A stretch of DNA of 64,000 nucleotides from Bacteroidales bacterium (lineage in GTDB: Bacteria; Bacteroidota; Bacteroidia; Bacteroidales; UBA932). A program made the translations under genes and the position numbers. Under the pieces are notes generated by a model, which ran no database searches, was not told the DNA's origin, and worked only from the letters and a program-made list of their open reading frames with translations. Shown here piece after piece: positions 27,048 through 36,680 of this stretch (the stretch's first letter is position 1; each line of letters opens with the position of its first letter). The DNA lies in contig JAFTCB010000007.1 of NCBI GenBank assembly GCA_017454905.1, positions 1 through 64,000 of the forward strand, in the 5' to 3' direction.

Positions 27048-29222
27048 ATGGACAGATTTGATCTGGTGAAGGAATCCTTCGAGAGGAAGGATGTCCCGGC
27101 AGAGGTCCCGGCAGGCAAGACCTCCGAGTATTTCGGTGAACTGGTGTTCGACCGGAAGAAGATGTGCAAGTATCTTGACGCGGAGAGCCTTCACGCCTTG
27201 CTTGACTGTATCGAGGGCGGGCATGCCCTCGACCGCAAGACGGCTGACGGAGTGGCCCGCGGCATGAAGGAATGGGCCATGGAGCATGGCGTGACCCACG
27301 TCACCCACTGGTTCCAGCCGCTGACGGAAGGCACCGCCGAGAAGCACGATTCGCTGATCGACTATGACGGCAAGGGCGGTGTGATCGAGACCTTCGACGG
27401 CAAGATGCTCGCCCAGCAGGAGCCGGACGCCTCGTCCTTCCCGAGCGGCGGCATCCGCGCCACTTTCGAAGCGCGCGGCTATACGGCCTGGGATCCGACC
27501 TCCCCGGTCTTCATCCTGGACGACACCCTGTGTATTCCGACTGTCTTCATCTCCTATACCGGCGAGGCCCTGGACTACAAGACCCCGCTCAAGAAGGCCC
27601 TCAAGGCCGTCAGCGACGCGGCTGTGCCCATCTGCAAATACTTTGACGCATCCGTCAGCAAGGTCTATTCCTACCTGGGCTGGGAGCAGGAGTACTTCCT
27701 CGTGGACGAGTCGCTCTACGCCGCCCGCACGGACCTGATGATCACCGGCCGCACCCTGTTCGGCCACAACTCTTCGAAGAACCAGCAGCTGGACGACCAC
27801 TATTTCGGCGCCATTCCCACGCGCGTGGCCGCCTTCATGCGGGACCTCGAAGTGGCCGGCCATCGCCTGGGCATCCCCATTAAGACCCGTCATAACGAGG
27901 TGGCGCCCAACCAGTTCGAGCTGGCGCCGATCTACGGCGAGACCAACCTCGCGAACGACCAGAACCAGATCGTGATGAACCTGATGGGCCGCATCGCGCG
28001 CAAGCACGGCTTCGTAGTGCTCCTGCACGAGAAGCCCTTCGACGGCGTGAACGGTTCCGGCAAGCACAACAACTGGTCGCTCGGTACCGACAAGGGAGCG
28101 CAGCTGCTCGCCCCCGGCAAGGATGCCAAGGGCAACCTGCAGTTCGTCACCTTCTTCGTCAACGTACTGGCGGCCGTACAGAAGCACAACGCCCTGCTGA
28201 AGGCCTCCATCGCCAGCGCCACCAACGCCCACCGGCTGGGTGCCAACGAGGCGCCGCCCGCCATCGTGTCCGCCTTCCTCGGACGCACGATGACCGAGGT
28301 GCTGCACAAACTGCTCGAGGTCCCCTCCGACACGCCGATCGAGATCGCCGGCAAGAAGGGCAAGAGCGTGGGGCTCGTGGAGATACCGGAGATCTTCGTG
28401 GACAACACCGACCGCAACCGCACCTCGCCCTTCGCCTTCACCGGCAACCGCTTTGAGTTCCGCGCCGTCGGTTCCTGCGCCAACTGCGCCGGGGCGATGA
28501 CCACGCTCAACGCCGCCGTGGCCGAGCAGCTGATCGCCTTCAGGGCGGAAGTGGAGAAGGAACTGGCCCGGGGCAAGAAGACGAACGTGGCCATCATGGA
28601 CGCCCTCAAACCCATCATCAAGTCGGTGCTCGGCACCGTCTGCTTCGACGGCAACGGCTACACCGAGGAGTGGAAACAGGAAGCGATGCGCCGCGGTCTG
28701 GACGTGGAGACCAACGTGCCGAAGATGTTCTGCGAGTTCACCAAGCCGGCCGCCGTGGAGATGTTCACCCGGACGGGCGTGTACTCCGAGAAGGAGCTCG
28801 AAGCCCGCAACGAAGTGAAGTGGGAGACCTATGTCAAGAAGGTCCAGATCGAATCCCGCGTGATGGTGCGCATGGCGCTCAACCACATCATCCCCGCCGC
28901 GCTGGAATACAAGTCCCGGCTGCTGAAGGAAGTGGCCCTGGCGAAGGAAGTTTACGGCAGCCTCGACAACTGCACCACCGAGATGATGATCTTGGACGAT
29001 ATCAACAAGTATGTGGAAGAGGTGCGGGTCAAGGCGACGGCCATGAAGGCCGCCCGCAAGGCCGCCAATGTCATCGAGGACATCTATGAGCGCGCCCTGG
29101 CCTACCACGAGATTGCGGAAAGCCTCTTCGCGCTGCGCCGTCCGATCGACAAGCTCGAAGAAGTGGTCGACAACAAGCTCTGGCCGCTTCCGAAGTACCG
29201 CGAACTCCTGTTTATCAGCTAG
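27048..29222 (+). CDS. glnA: Glutamine synthetase type III
   Basis: ATP-dependent synthesis of glutamine from glutamate and ammonia. The 724 residues match the long GSIII (GlnN) family of Bacteroidota and cyanobacteria rather than the 450-470-residue GSI. Visible GSIII features are HWFQPLTEGTAEKHD near residue 87, SFPSGGIRATFEARGYTAWD near 130, KTRHNEVAPNQFELAPIY near 280, and FDGVNGSGKHNNWS near 335. A helical C-terminal extension follows. It is preceded by a Gln-rich leader peptide and terminator (26847-27007). gltB follows after 7 bases, so GS and GOGAT form one unit. Confidence 0.97.
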   Translation: MDRFDLVKESFERKDVPAEVPAGKTSEYFGELVFDRKKMCKYLDAESLHALLDCIEGGHALDRKTADGVARGMKEWAMEHGVTHVTHWFQPLTEGTAEKHDSLIDYDGKGGVIETFDGKMLAQQEPDASSFPSGGIRATFEARGYTAWDPTSPVFILDDTLCIPTVFISYTGEALDYKTPLKKALKAVSDAAVPICKYFDASVSKVYSYLGWEQEYFLVDESLYAARTDLMITGRTLFGHNSSKNQQLDDHYFGAIPTRVAAFMRDLEVAGHRLGIPIKTRHNEVAPNQFELAPIYGETNLANDQNQIVMNLMGRIARKHGFVVLLHEKPFDGVNGSGKHNNWSLGTDKGAQLLAPGKDAKGNLQFVTFFVNVLAAVQKHNALLKASIASATNAHRLGANEAPPAIVSAFLGRTMTEVLHKLLEVPSDTPIEIAGKKGKSVGLVEIPEIFVDNTDRNRTSPFAFTGNRFEFRAVGSCANCAGAMTTLNAAVAEQLIAFRAEVEKELARGKKTNVAIMDALKPIIKSVLGTVCFDGNGYTEEWKQEAMRRGLDVETNVPKMFCEFTKPAAVEMFTRTGVYSEKELEARNEVKWETYVKKVQIESRVMVRMALNHIIPAALEYKSRLLKEVALAKEVYGSLDNCTTEMMILDDINKYVEEVRVKATAMKAARKAANVIEDIYERALAYHEIAESLFALRRPIDKLEEVVDNKLWPLPKYRELLFIS

Positions 29223-29229
29223 TAAGCTT

Positions 29230-32200
29230 ATGAAAACAGGTCTCTATGATCTGGCATCGGAACACGATGCCTGTGGGGTAGGTATGGTCGTAAACATCCG
29301 TGGAGACAAGACCCACGAGCTGGTGGACAATGCCCTGACGGTGCTCGAAAACATGAGCCACCGCGGTGCCGAGGGCGCCGACGGCAAGTCGGGCGACGGT
29401 GCCGGCATCATGGTCCAGATCCCCCACGAATTCATCCTGCTCCAGGGTATTCCGGTCCCCGAAAAAGGCCGCTACGGCACGGGGCTGGTCTTCCTGCCCC
29501 GGGAAGCCGCCCGGCGCGGGCGCATCCTGGAATCCATCCGCCGGGAAGTCGAACATGAAGGTTGCGTGCTCAGCCACATCCGCGAGGTGCCGGTCAACGC
29601 CGGCTGCCTCGGGGAGGAGGCGGCGAAGGGCGAGCCTTTCACGGTGCAGCTTTTCGTGACCAGCGCGGAGTTTATCGAGGAGGCGGACCTGGAGCGCCGG
29701 CTCTATCGCATCCGCAAGCACGTCGAGCGCCTGGATGAGGACTGCTATGTGTGCTCCCTGTCCACCCGCAACATCGTGTACAAGGGCATGCTCACCAGCC
29801 GCCAGCTGCGCGAATACTACACGGACCTGACGAGCCAGTGGTTCACGAGCGCCATGGCGATCGTCCATTCCCGCTTCTCCACCAACACCTTCCCGCAGTG
29901 GAGCCTGGCCCAGCCTTTCCGCATGCTTTGCCACAATGGCGAGATCAACACCATCCGCGGCAACAGGAGCTGGATGCAGGCCCGCCAGAGCGTCCTCAAT
30001 TCGGGGGCGCTGGGGGACATCGGCGACCTTACGCCGATCATCCAGCCGGATATGAGCGACTCCGCCAGCCTGGACAATGCCCTGGAATTCCTGACGCAGA
30101 GCGGACTCAGCCTCCCGCAGGCCGTCTCCGTGCTGATGCCGGAGAGTTTCGACGGGACCAACCCGATCTCGGAGGACCTGCGGGCATTCTACGAGTATCA
30201 TTCCATCCTCATGGAGCCCTGGGACGGACCGGCTACGCTGCTCTTCAGTGACGGCCGCTATGCCGGCGGCATCCAGGACCGCAACGGCCTCCGCCCGGGG
30301 CGTTATACCATCACCCGGCGCGGACTGTTGGTTGTGGCGAGCGAGGTGGGCGTGCTGGACTTCGATCCTACGGAAATCGAGTGCAAGGGCCGCCTGGAAC
30401 CCGGCAAGATGCTGCTTGTGGACACGAAGGAGGGCAAGATCTGGCACGACGCCGAGATCAAGGAGCAGCTGGCCGCGGAGCATCCTTACCGCAAGTGGCT
30501 CTCCGCCGGCCGTATCCAGCTGGAGGACCTGCATAGCGGACGCAAGGTCGAGCACAACGAGGCCGACCTCCTGCAGAAGGAACTCCTCTTCGGCTGCACG
30601 GCCGAAGATGTCGAAAACGCCCTCAAGCCCATGTGTGAGCGCGGCATCGAGCCGACCTCCTCGATGGGCAACGACACGCCGCTGGCCGTGCTGACGGAGC
30701 GGCCCCAGAGTTTCTTCAACTATTTCCGGCAGCAGTTCGCCCAGGTGACCAACCCGCCCATCGACTCCATCCGCGAGCAGATGGTGATGTCGCTGTTCGA
30801 GTACATCGGACGCGTGGGAACGGGTATCCTCACCCCCGATGAGGACAACTGTAAGATGGTGCGCCTGCCGCATCCGATCCTGACCAATACGCAGCTCGAC
30901 CTGCTTTGCAACATCCGTTACAAGGGATTCAATACCGTCAAGCTGCCGATGCTCTTCGCGTGTGCGTCCGACCCGGCCACGGCGGCGGACAACCTGCGCC
31001 GCTCCCTGTCGCGCCTCTGCCAGAAAGCGGAGAAATGCGTGGACGACGGCGTGAACTACATCATCCTGTCCGACCGCGAAGTGGACGGGACGCATGCGCC
31101 CATCCCTTCGCTGCTGGCAGTGAGTGCGGTGCATCATCACCTGATCGCCGCCGGCAAGCGCGTGCAGACGGCGCTGATCGTCGAGAGCGGCGAGATCCGC
31201 GAGACGATGCACGCCGCGCTGCTGCTCGGCTACGGCGCTTCCGCCATCAACCCGTACCTCTCCTTCGCCATCATCTCGAGTCTGGCGCACGGCGGCAAGA
31301 TCCAGCTCAACTATGCCACGGCCCGCACCAACTACATCGAGGCGATGAAGAAGGGCCTGCTGAAGATCATGGCCAAGATGGGCATATCCACCATCCGCTC
31401 CTACCGCGGCGCCAAGATCTTCGAGAGCATCGGCCTGGATGAAGGCCTGCTGCGCGAATACTTCGGTACGGAGCGCTCGACCATCGGCGGGGTGGGGCTG
31501 GAGACCATTGCGCGCGACGCCATGTGGTTCCATGCTCAGGCGTATGCCGAAGGCCCGAAGCCTGATTTCCTGCCCAACGTCGGCCAGTTCCATTACCGGA
31601 AGGGCGGCATCGCCCATGCCTGGAACCCCGAGACCATTTCGACCCTGCAGATCGCCACGCGCCTGGGCAGCTACAGGAAATTCAAGGAATTCACCGCCGC
31701 CGTCGATGGCAAGCCGGATTTCCTTTTCCTGCGCGACCTGCTGGATTTCAAGCGGGGTACCGCGATCCCCGTTGAGGAAGTGGAGCCCGTGGAGCGTATC
31801 GTCAGGCGCTTTGTCGTGAGCGCCATGAGTTTCGGTGCCCTGAGCATCGAGGCCCATGAGGCCATCGCCCTGGCGATGAACCGCCTCGGGACGCGCTCCA
31901 ATACGGGCGAGGGCGGCGAGGACAACGAGCGCTACCACAGCGAAGTGGACGGCGTGTCGCTGTCCAGTAAGACCAAGCAGGTGGCCTCCGGACGCTTCGG
32001 CGTCACGGCGGAATACCTCGTCAACGCCGAGGAGATCCAGATCAAGGTCGCCCAGGGCGCCAAGCCCGGCGAGGGCGGCCAGCTGCCGGGATTCAAGGTC
32101 AACGCCATCATCGCGAAGACGCGCAACTCCATTCCCGGCATCTCGCTGATCTCCCCGCCGCCGCACCACGACATCTACTCCATCGAGGATCTCTCGCAGC

Positions 32201-33705
32201 TGATTTTCGACCTCAAGAACGTCAACCCGGCCGCCGCCATCAGCGTGAAGCTGGTGTCGGAGAGCGGAGTGGGCACGATCGCCGCCGGTGTGGCCAAGGC
32301 CAAGGCGGACCTGATCGTCATCTCCGGGGCCGAGGGCGGCACTGGAGCCTCTCCGGCATCCTCGATGCGTTTCGCGGGCATCAGCCCCGAGATAGGCCTC
32401 TCCGAGGCGCAGCAGACGCTGGTGCGCAACGGCCTGCGAAGCCAGGTGCGCCTGCAGGTGGATGGCCAGCTGAAGACCGGCCGCGACGTCATCCTGACCG
32501 CGCTGCTCGGCGCGGACGAGTTCGGCTTCGGCACCCTGCCGCTCATCGTGCTCGGTTGCGTGATGATGCGCAAGTGCAGCCTCAATACCTGCCCCACGGG
32601 CGTGGCGACGCAGGATCCCGAGCTGCGCAGGCATTTCCTCGGCAAGGCCGACTACCTCGTCAACTACTTCACATACCTCGCACAGGAAGTGCGGGAATAT
32701 CTTGCGGAGATGGGCTTCCGCAGCCTCTCCGATATCGTGGGCCACACCGAACTGCTGGTCCGCAAGCCCCTGGACCCGGCCTCCAAGGCAGCGCGCGTGG
32801 ACTTGTCCCGCGTCCTGTTCCGTGAGGAAGGATCGTGCGGCTGGTCGGGCGCCGGATTCCATCCGCTCCCGCCCGTGCGCGATCTCGAGATCATCAAGGC
32901 CGCCCAGCCGGCCATCGAGTGGAAGGAGGAAATCAGCCTCGAATATCCCATCGCCAACACCGACCGGGCCGTCTGCACGATGCTCAGCGGGCGGATCGCC
33001 GCCAAGTACGGCGCCGGGGGACTGCCGGATTCGACCCTGAACATCAAGTTCAAGGGATCGGCCGGGCAGAGTTTCTGCGCCTTCCTTACCGCCGGTGTCA
33101 ACGTGCGCCTCGAAGGTGAGGCCAACGACTACGTCGGCAAGGGCCTGAGCGGGGGACGGGTGGCCATCCGGCCGTCCGCACGCGCCACGTTCAGGGCCGA
33201 GGACAACATCATCGCCGGCAACACCTGTCTCTACGGCGCCACGGGCGGCGAAATGTATGTCGCCGGCCGCGTCGGACAGCGCTTTGCGGTCCGCAACTCG
33301 GGCGCCAGGGCTGTCGTGGAGGGTGCGGGCGACCACTGCTGCGAATACATGACGGGCGGCCGCGTGGTCGTCCTGGGCCCGGTCGGGCGCAACTTCGCCG
33401 CGGGTATGTCCGGCGGCGTGGCCTATGTGTACGACCCCACGCATGTCTTCGACTACTACTGCAACCTTGACATGGTGGAGATCTCCCTCGTGGACGACAA
33501 GCTCGACCGCAAGGAACTGCACGAACTGATCCGCCAGCACTATCTCTACACCGGGTCGGCCCTGGCGCGGACGCTGCTGGACGACTGGGTCCGCTCCGTG
33601 GATGATTTCATCAAGGTCATCCCGATCGAATACAAGCATGTCCTCGAGCAGGAGCGCCTGCGCGGCCTGGCGGAGAAAGTACAGAACCTCCAAATCCAAT
33701 ATTGA
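29230..33705 (+). CDS. gltB: Glutamate synthase (NADPH) large subunit
   Basis: Transfers the glutamine amide to 2-oxoglutarate. The frame is open from 29068, but the true start is MKTGLYDLASEHDACGVGMV at 29230, giving 1491 residues. Cys15 is the class II amidotransferase nucleophile, exposed after removal of a 14-residue propeptide. The order is amidotransferase (to about 400), central domain, FMN-binding synthase domain (about 800-1180), then a C-terminal GxxGxxxG-rich beta helix. The synthase domain includes the 3Fe-4S motif C-x5-C-x4-C in GCVMMRKCSLNTCPTGVATQ near 1110. gltD starts 6 bases after the stop. Confidence 0.97.
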   Translation: MKTGLYDLASEHDACGVGMVVNIRGDKTHELVDNALTVLENMSHRGAEGADGKSGDGAGIMVQIPHEFILLQGIPVPEKGRYGTGLVFLPREAARRGRILESIRREVEHEGCVLSHIREVPVNAGCLGEEAAKGEPFTVQLFVTSAEFIEEADLERRLYRIRKHVERLDEDCYVCSLSTRNIVYKGMLTSRQLREYYTDLTSQWFTSAMAIVHSRFSTNTFPQWSLAQPFRMLCHNGEINTIRGNRSWMQARQSVLNSGALGDIGDLTPIIQPDMSDSASLDNALEFLTQSGLSLPQAVSVLMPESFDGTNPISEDLRAFYEYHSILMEPWDGPATLLFSDGRYAGGIQDRNGLRPGRYTITRRGLLVVASEVGVLDFDPTEIECKGRLEPGKMLLVDTKEGKIWHDAEIKEQLAAEHPYRKWLSAGRIQLEDLHSGRKVEHNEADLLQKELLFGCTAEDVENALKPMCERGIEPTSSMGNDTPLAVLTERPQSFFNYFRQQFAQVTNPPIDSIREQMVMSLFEYIGRVGTGILTPDEDNCKMVRLPHPILTNTQLDLLCNIRYKGFNTVKLPMLFACASDPATAADNLRRSLSRLCQKAEKCVDDGVNYIILSDREVDGTHAPIPSLLAVSAVHHHLIAAGKRVQTALIVESGEIRETMHAALLLGYGASAINPYLSFAIISSLAHGGKIQLNYATARTNYIEAMKKGLLKIMAKMGISTIRSYRGAKIFESIGLDEGLLREYFGTERSTIGGVGLETIARDAMWFHAQAYAEGPKPDFLPNVGQFHYRKGGIAHAWNPETISTLQIATRLGSYRKFKEFTAAVDGKPDFLFLRDLLDFKRGTAIPVEEVEPVERIVRRFVVSAMSFGALSIEAHEAIALAMNRLGTRSNTGEGGEDNERYHSEVDGVSLSSKTKQVASGRFGVTAEYLVNAEEIQIKVAQGAKPGEGGQLPGFKVNAIIAKTRNSIPGISLISPPPHHDIYSIEDLSQLIFDLKNVNPAAAISVKLVSESGVGTIAAGVAKAKADLIVISGAEGGTGASPASSMRFAGISPEIGLSEAQQTLVRNGLRSQVRLQVDGQLKTGRDVILTALLGADEFGFGTLPLIVLGCVMMRKCSLNTCPTGVATQDPELRRHFLGKADYLVNYFTYLAQEVREYLAEMGFRSLSDIVGHTELLVRKPLDPASKAARVDLSRVLFREEGSCGWSGAGFHPLPPVRDLEIIKAAQPAIEWKEEISLEYPIANTDRAVCTMLSGRIAAKYGAGGLPDSTLNIKFKGSAGQSFCAFLTAGVNVRLEGEANDYVGKGLSGGRVAIRPSARATFRAEDNIIAGNTCLYGATGGEMYVAGRVGQRFAVRNSGARAVVEGAGDHCCEYMTGGRVVVLGPVGRNFAAGMSGGVAYVYDPTHVFDYYCNLDMVEISLVDDKLDRKELHELIRQHYLYTGSALARTLLDDWVRSVDDFIKVIPIEYKHVLEQERLRGLAEKVQNLQIQY

Positions 33706-33711
33706 CGCCTT

Positions 33712-35064
33712 ATGGGAGATTACAAAGCATTTTTGACGATACCCCGCAAGGAAGCCGGCTACCGGCCGGTCCGCGACCGTATCCTGGATTTCGGGGAAGT
33801 GGAGCAGACGCTCAACGAGGGCGACCGCCGGCTGCAGGCGTCGCGCTGCATGGACTGCGGCGTCCCGTTCTGCAACTGGGCCTGCCCGCTGGGCAACCGT
33901 CCGCCGGAGTGGAACGACGCCGTGTACAAGGGGGATTTCGAGCTGGCCTACCGCCTGCTCAACTCGACCAACGATTTCCCGGAGTTTACCGGACGCGTGT
34001 GCCCGGCGCTCTGTGAGAAGGCCTGCGTGCTCAACCTCACGATGCACGAGCCGACGACCAACCGCGAGAACGAGGCGGCCATCACGGAAATCGCCTACCG
34101 TGAGAATTATGTGCGCCCGGTCTCTCCGGAGCGCAACGGAGGCAGGGTGGCCGTGATCGGCGCGGGTCCTTCGGGCCTGGCCGCGGCCAACCAGTTGAAC
34201 CGCAAGGGCTACGCCGTGACGGTCTTCGAGAAGAACGAGAAGGCCGGCGGCCTGCTGCGTTTCGGCATTCCGAATTTCAAGCTGAACAAGACCGTGATCG
34301 ACCGCCGCATCGCGCTGATGGAGCAGGAGGGGATCACCTTCCGCTACGGCGAGGAAGTGGCGCCGGATGCCCTCCCGAAGGGCTTTGACGCCTATGTCAT
34401 CGCCACCGGCACCCCGACGGCGCGCGACCTGCCCGTGCCCGGGCGCGAACTGAAAGGCGTGTATTTTGCCCTGGAACTGCTCTCACAGCAGAATCGTGTC
34501 CTGTACGGCGCCGAAGTGGACAGCGCGCACCGCGTGAGCTGCAAGGGCAAGGATGTGCTCGTGATCGGCGGCGGCGACACCGGCTCCGACTGCATCGGCA
34601 CGGCGCACCGCCAGGGCTGCAAGTCCGTGATGCAGATCGAGATCATGCCCAAGCCGCCGGTGGGCCCGGACGACCCGGCGAACCCCTGGCCGAACTGGCC
34701 GCGCACGCTCAGGACTTCCTCGTCGCACGAGGAGGGCTGCGTGCGGCGCTGGAACATCAATACGCTCCGTTTCGTGGGCGAAAAAGGCAAGCTGACGGGC
34801 GTCGAAATCCAGCCCATCGACTGGAAGCCGAACCCTGAAGGCGGACGCCCGCTGATGGTCCCGGCCGGTGAGCCGGAACTGGTCAGGGCGGACATCGTGC
34901 TGCTGGCGATGGGGTTCCTCAAACCCCAGCTGCCCGAGGTGGGGGAAAATGTGTTTTTCGCAGGGGACGTGCAGAGCGGCGCTTCCCTGGTGGTGCGCGC
35001 GATGGCTTCCGGCCATGCTGCCGCCGAGGCCGTGGATGCATATCTCCTTAAATCGAAGAAGTGA
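33712..35064 (+). CDS. gltD: Glutamate synthase small subunit
   Basis: NADPH-oxidising, FAD-containing partner that passes electrons through two 4Fe-4S clusters to GltB. The 450 residues begin with the cluster cysteines CMDCGVPFCNWACPLGN (near 46-62) and CPALCEKAC (near 98-106). The FAD motif VAVIGAGPSGLAAA follows near 147, then the NADPH motif VLVIGGGDTGSDC near 286. The C-terminal GDVQSGASLVVRAMASG closes the FAD site. The stop overlaps the pyrG ATG by one base. Confidence 0.96.
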   Translation: MGDYKAFLTIPRKEAGYRPVRDRILDFGEVEQTLNEGDRRLQASRCMDCGVPFCNWACPLGNRPPEWNDAVYKGDFELAYRLLNSTNDFPEFTGRVCPALCEKACVLNLTMHEPTTNRENEAAITEIAYRENYVRPVSPERNGGRVAVIGAGPSGLAAANQLNRKGYAVTVFEKNEKAGGLLRFGIPNFKLNKTVIDRRIALMEQEGITFRYGEEVAPDALPKGFDAYVIATGTPTARDLPVPGRELKGVYFALELLSQQNRVLYGAEVDSAHRVSCKGKDVLVIGGGDTGSDCIGTAHRQGCKSVMQIEIMPKPPVGPDDPANPWPNWPRTLRTSSSHEEGCVRRWNINTLRFVGEKGKLTGVEIQPIDWKPNPEGGRPLMVPAGEPELVRADIVLLAMGFLKPQLPEVGENVFFAGDVQSGASLVVRAMASGHAAAEAVDAYLLKSKK

Positions 35065-36680
35065 TGGCAACCAAGTACATATTCATCACCGGAGGCGTGG
35101 TCTCCTCGCTGGGCAAGGGTATCATCTCTGCCAGTATCGGCAAGCTGCTGCAGGCGCGCGGCTTCAAGGTGACGATCCAGAAGTTCGATCCCTACATCAA
35201 CATCGATCCGGGCACGCTCAATCCCTATGAGCACGGCGAATGCTATGTCACGGCGGATGGGATGGAAACGGATCTGGACCTCGGTCATTATGAGCGCTTT
35301 ACGGGCATCCGTACCACGCGGGACAACTCCGTCACCACCGGCCGCATCTACAAGACCGTGATCGACCGGGAGCGGCACGGCGACTACCTCGGCAAGACCA
35401 TCCAGGTCGTCCCGCACATCACCGACGAGATCAAGCGCCGGATGCTCCGCAAGGACGTGTCGGGGGAGGATCTCGACTTCGTGATCACGGAAGTGGGCGG
35501 CACCATCGGCGACATCGAGAGCGCCCCGTTCATGGAGGCCATCCGCCAGTTGCGCTGGGATCTGGGCCGCGATGCCGTGTGCGTGCACCTGACCTACGTG
35601 CCGTACCTGAAAGCGGCCGAAGAGCTGAAGACCAAGCCCACGCAGCACTCCGTCAAGGAGCTGCAGGGGATGGGCATCCAGCCGGACATCATCGTCCTGC
35701 GTACCGAGCGCCATCTCGACGACGCCCTGCGCATGAAGGTGGCGTCTTTCTGCAACGTGGACCTGGAATGTGTGGTGCAGAGCGAGGACCTGCCGAGCAT
35801 CTATGAGGTGCCCGTGAACATGCAGCGGCAGGGGCTCGATGCCGCCATCCTGCGCAAGATTGGCATCCCCGTTGGGGAAATGCCCGCCATGAAGTCATGG
35901 CATGACTTCCTGGACAGGCAGCGCAGCGCCAGGCGCGAGGTGCATGTGGCCCTCGTGGGCAAATACGACCTGCAGGATGCCTACAAGAGCATCCGGGAGA
36001 GCCTGAATCTCGCCGGCATCTACGATGACGTGAAGGTGAAGATCCATTTCGTGGCCAGCCAGGAGATCACGCGGGAGAACGTGGCGGAGCAGCTTGCCGG
36101 CATGGCCGGCATCGTGATCTGCCCGGGCTTCGGCCAGCGGGGCATTCCGGGGAAGGTTTTCGCTGCGGAATATGCCCGAACGCATGATATTCCCTGTTTC
36201 GGTATCTGCCTGGGCATGCAGATGATGGTGATCGAGTTCGCGCGCGACGTGCTCGGCTATCCCGATGCCGACAGCAGCGAGATGCGTGCCGACACGCCGC
36301 ACAATGTGATCGACCTGATGGAGGAGCAGAAGGACATCACCCAGATGGGCGGCACCATGCGGCTCGGCGAATATCCGTGCCGGCTCCGCTCCGGGAGCCG
36401 CGCGGCGGAGGCATACGGGGGTCAGGAGTTCGTCCGGGAGCGCCACCGCCACCGTTACGAGTTCAACAACCGTTACCGGGAGGAGTACGAGAAGGCCGGC
36501 ATGCAGTGCGTGGGCGTCAATCCCGATGCGGACCTGGTGGAGATCGTAGAACTTCCTCAGCTGCGCTGGTATATCGGCACGCAGTTCCATCCGGAGTACT
36601 CCTCGACGGTCCTGCATCCGCATCCGCTGTTCATGAGTTTCGTCAAAGCCTGCATCGATCATGGAACAGTTGAAGCATGA
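35064..36680 (+). CDS. pyrG: CTP synthase
   Basis: Aminates UTP to CTP using glutamine-derived ammonia. The 538 residues start MATKYIFITGGVVSSLGKGI; a GTG at 35061 is in frame, but the ATG at 35064 is the conventional start. The amidoligase domain includes the KFDPYINIDPGTLNPYEHGE region. The C-terminal class I amidotransferase has its Cys in FGICLGMQMMV and the His/Glu pair in QFHPEYSSTV. It lies inside the nitrogen operon, sharing a base with gltD and overlapping the next gene by 20 bases, an uncommon setting for this gene. Confidence 0.96.
   Translation: MATKYIFITGGVVSSLGKGIISASIGKLLQARGFKVTIQKFDPYINIDPGTLNPYEHGECYVTADGMETDLDLGHYERFTGIRTTRDNSVTTGRIYKTVIDRERHGDYLGKTIQVVPHITDEIKRRMLRKDVSGEDLDFVITEVGGTIGDIESAPFMEAIRQLRWDLGRDAVCVHLTYVPYLKAAEELKTKPTQHSVKELQGMGIQPDIIVLRTERHLDDALRMKVASFCNVDLECVVQSEDLPSIYEVPVNMQRQGLDAAILRKIGIPVGEMPAMKSWHDFLDRQRSARREVHVALVGKYDLQDAYKSIRESLNLAGIYDDVKVKIHFVASQEITRENVAEQLAGMAGIVICPGFGQRGIPGKVFAAEYARTHDIPCFGICLGMQMMVIEFARDVLGYPDADSSEMRADTPHNVIDLMEEQKDITQMGGTMRLGEYPCRLRSGSRAAEAYGGQEFVRERHRHRYEFNNRYREEYEKAGMQCVGVNPDADLVEIVELPQLRWYIGTQFHPEYSSTVLHPHPLFMSFVKACIDHGTVEA

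Noticed and set aside
29068..29229. N-terminal extension of GltB
   Set aside because: The 54 upstream codons lie in the glnA coding region in another frame; the catalytic Cys propeptide fits the start at 29230.
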